From positions 1 through 53,733 of the forward strand of contig JARVJU010000013.1 in assembly GCA_029775965.1 (NCBI GenBank): a DNA stretch of 53,733 nucleotides, given 5' to 3'. Position 1 is the first letter of the stretch; each line of letters begins with the position of its first letter. The position numbers were made by a program, and so were the translations under genes. This document shows, in pieces, positions 52,278 through 53,733 of the stretch. The notes beneath the pieces were generated by a model. The model saw only the letters and a list, made by a program, of their open reading frames with translations, did no database searches and was not told the origin of the DNA. The DNA comes from Nitrososphaeria archaeon. GTDB lineage: Archaea; Thermoproteota; Nitrososphaeria; Conexivisphaerales; DTJL01.

Positions 52278-52628
52278 TCATTGATCCCCGCATCCACAGC
52301 TGGATGCTTCTTCATTAGGATTCTGGATCAGGAAACCAGAACCTTCTCCTGTCTCAACGTAATCCAGAACAGAGCCTCTAATAAAGTCACAATCAACTCT
52401 GTCTATAGCGAATCTGATGCCACCTACATCTTCAACAACGTCTTCGACATCTGCCGTCTCCTTTAAGCTAAGAGAATACCTGTAGCTGGAGCAGCAAGAA
52501 CAACCACCTAACTCTCTGCTTACACCAACCCTTATCAAAGGGTTACTTATTCCTGACTGGTTGAGAGATTCCAGAAGTTTCTCTCTTGCAAGAGGTGTTA
52601 CTTCGATTACTGGCTTGACGGTTTGCAT
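52278..52628 (-). CDS. A-type iron-sulfur carrier (IscA/HesB family)
   Basis: The 116-residue protein has the HesB fold pattern VTPLAREKLLESLNQ and LIRVGVSRELGGCSCCSSYRY, a central VDRVDCDFIRGSVLDYVET-like region, and the C-terminal SSCGCGDQ. The cysteine before CCSS and the CGC tail are the expected Fe-S ligands. It would carry iron or a cluster to target enzymes, such as the Dph2 and UDGb proteins in this window. It is convergent with the zinc-ribbon gene, separated by 0 bp. Confidence 0.9.
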   Translation of the reverse strand: MQTVKPVIEVTPLAREKLLESLNQSGISNPLIRVGVSRELGGCSCCSSYRYSLSLKETADVEDVVEDVGGIRFAIDRVDCDFIRGSVLDYVETGEGSGFLIQNPNEEASSCGCGDQ

Positions 52629-52855
52629 ATCAAAATATGATAATAAGTCATCTATTTATCTCTTTCGCCCTGGCATATACTACTTGATACTATTATCAAT
52701 TAATCGATTCTGTCAGTGTCTCTGTGGCGGGAGCAGATATGTATATGATATGTATATTACACTAGGCATAGAGGCTTTTGTGATATTATTTCAATCGATC
52801 CCATTGATCAGCTATAACACATAATAACCATCCGTTTAAGATTGCAAGCAATCAC
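52629..52855. other. Intergenic region, no gene seen
   Basis: The stretch is AT-rich. ATATGTATATG followed by ATATGTATAT (52736-52756) forms a short direct repeat that may be promoter-related. No tRNA-like or long inverted repeat is visible. Confidence 0.4.
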
Positions 52856-52867
52856 TTGGAGAGGGAT

Positions 52868-53692
52868 ATGATTAACGGACAAATAATAGGTGTGTTTAGT
52901 ACAGATTCGCAGCTTAAAACGGAGTTTCTGAGAGCTCAAGGGAAGAAGCATGAAGAGAGTCCCTTAATAATTTACCAGAGAGTTTCAGGAGAGAATACAT
53001 ACACCTTCTTAGATACTGATCAATACCCTGAAAAGATATCCACATATGGCAGAATAGCATCCCTGGTTGACTATGTCTTCTACATTCTTCCAAAAGATGG
53101 AAAAATTGATGCAAATGATGGAGAGCTTGCTCTATTGTTTGATAGCCTTGCAATAAAAGGGATCATTGTTGACATGAGGAATATGTTCGAAGAAGTTCAA
53201 ATAAGACGTTCCTTCATGGGAAGTATAGTTACAAATTACCAGTTTGAAAGGTTTACTGGTTCTGCAAGTAAACTGTTCGATAAACCCAAGTCAGATAATC
53301 AGAACGCAGAGACATTGATCTGGATTGATAAAGCTTTCGAGGTTAAAGGTGTTGGTAGTGTACTTCTTGGTTTCGTACTAGAAGGATCATTGCGTATTCA
53401 TGATAAGTTTTATGCTATCCCTTTGCAAGCTTCTGTAGAAGTCAGAAACATTCAAGTTAATGATAAAGACTATGAAGAAGTCAGCAGAGGAACAAGAGTA
53501 GGTGTATCCGTCAAGGGCATAGAGATGAAACAACTAAGAAAGGTTAGATGGCTTGTAAGCTACGGTCATCGTGTGCAAGAAGAATTTAATGCAAGGATCA
53601 TGCTAAGTGAACTACCCCTCGCTATCGCAAGGGCTTCCAGCATAGGCTGGTTATGGGCTGGTTCACAGGCAGCCCCGGCTAAGGGCATGTAG
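52868..53692 (+). CDS. EF-Tu/SelB-like protein with degenerate GTPase domain, 3' end replaced by an IS
   Basis: Residues up to about 150 resemble a GTPase fold that has lost the P-loop and NKxD motif (no GxxxxGK[ST] is seen). Residues about 155-235 form EF-Tu domain 2: KGVGSVLLGFVLEGSLRIHDK and SRGTRVGVSVKGIEMKQLRKV. Native sequence ends near 53605 (VQEEFNARIML); the last ~29 codons are the terminal hairpin and antisense of a TnpB element. Domain 3 is missing. Such G-domain-dead paralogues occur in archaea with unknown roles. ATG 52868 is preferred over TTG 52856. Confidence 0.75.
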   Translation: MINGQIIGVFSTDSQLKTEFLRAQGKKHEESPLIIYQRVSGENTYTFLDTDQYPEKISTYGRIASLVDYVFYILPKDGKIDANDGELALLFDSLAIKGIIVDMRNMFEEVQIRRSFMGSIVTNYQFERFTGSASKLFDKPKSDNQNAETLIWIDKAFEVKGVGSVLLGFVLEGSLRIHDKFYAIPLQASVEVRNIQVNDKDYEEVSRGTRVGVSVKGIEMKQLRKVRWLVSYGHRVQEEFNARIMLSELPLAIARASSIGWLWAGSQAAPAKGM

Positions 53693-53733
53693 CCCAAAGC
53701 CCTCTCAAATTTTTTAGCCATGTTGATGGCTCC
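53606..53733 (-). mobile_element. tnpB: Right end and tnpB 3' end of an IS605-type element, runs off the window
   Basis: On the minus strand the window edge enters a TnpB C-terminus: GAINMAKKFERALGYMPLAG. The terminal hairpin is CCCT-C-GC/GC-A-AGGG at 53616-53633, and the outer sequence is GGGGTAGTTCACT, identical in its GTAGTTCAC to the ends at 1405 and 27806. The left end and most of tnpB lie outside. Its insertion truncates the EF-Tu-like gene. Confidence 0.78.

Noticed and set aside
1-53733. CRISPR array or cas genes
   Set aside because: No regularly spaced direct repeats and no Cas protein motifs were seen; TnpB copies are IS-borne.
1-53733. Window as a complete circular or linear extrachromosomal element, based on the repeat at base 1
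   Set aside because: The repeat partner lies internally at 27.8 kb, not at the other end, and gene content is chromosomal housekeeping.

Overview
The window looks like chromosomal DNA of an AT-rich archaeon of the Thaumarchaeota/Nitrososphaeria (or a close relative such as the Aigarchaeota). Seen in the sequence: a eukaryote-type DNA topoisomerase IB, archaeal information-processing genes (SRP54, RpoF, RpoL, TFS, Csl4, L21e, L10e, L13e, Nob1, Pus10, Dph2, Dph6), tRNA genes with short introns, a bacterial-type GrpE-DnaK-DnaJ set, and a B12-dependent methylmalonyl-CoA mutase with its GTPase. The topoisomerase is the strongest lineage marker; lineage and any link to the 3-hydroxypropionate/4-hydroxybutyrate cycle are inferences.

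Layout. 1-1.4 kb: a 119-bp copy of the dnaJ 3' region, then a decayed IS605-type TnpB element. 1.4-5.2 kb: S9 peptidase, topoisomerase IB, tRNA-Ala. 5.2-8.6 kb: a TnpB remnant, then a minus-strand metal operon (PadR-TRASH regulator, YHS-CopA ATPase, HMA chaperone, 48-aa YHS protein) behind a palindromic operator. 8.6-10.3 kb: nob1, nadK and another TnpB remnant. 10.4-20.65 kb: translation and RNA-modification genes (dph6, srp54, pus10, L21e, rpoF, DUF655, ksgA, hemK-like, trmJ-like, TrmG10-like, L10e, dph2, csl4). 20.9-26.0 kb: a mosaic island. 26.0-26.7 kb: rpoL and tfs. 26.8-31.4 kb: a membrane protein and dnaJ-dnaK-grpE. 31.5-38 kb: metabolic genes (LigB-like, moeA, class V aminotransferase, ZIP transporter, proline dehydrogenase). 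38-46.7 kb: a broken trpB2, a tRNA-Tyr with three inferred introns, L13e, OGG1-like glycosylase, cobalamin adenosyltransferase, UDG, a regulator, and thrC-moaD-moeB. 46.8-51.2 kb: HMG-CoA reductase, meaB and both mutase subunits. 51.2-53.7 kb: a small HExxH protein, a zinc-ribbon membrane protein, an IscA-like protein, and an EF-Tu-like gene cut by another TnpB element that runs off the end.

The most unusual region is 20,894-26,005. It separates csl4 from rpoL-tfs. Its two ends carry complementary halves of one pilin/adhesin gene: the 3' half sits at the left end and the 5' half at the right end. Both halves meet at a 10-bp near-repeat, AATC(A/C)AGCTA, and joining them restores one reading frame. 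The simplest reading is that a circle of about 5.1 kb integrated by recombination inside its own gene. The island also carries a PIN-nuclease gene with a 4-bp overlap to a Panacea/YwgA-like gene (a candidate toxin-antitoxin pair), a DNA-methylase fragment, a dead tnpB and a TadC/FlaJ fragment.

IS605-type debris recurs throughout (0.1-1.4, 5.2, 10, 22.3-23.4, 24.9, 27.8 and 53.6 kb), always tnpB or terminal hairpins, never a tnpA transposase.
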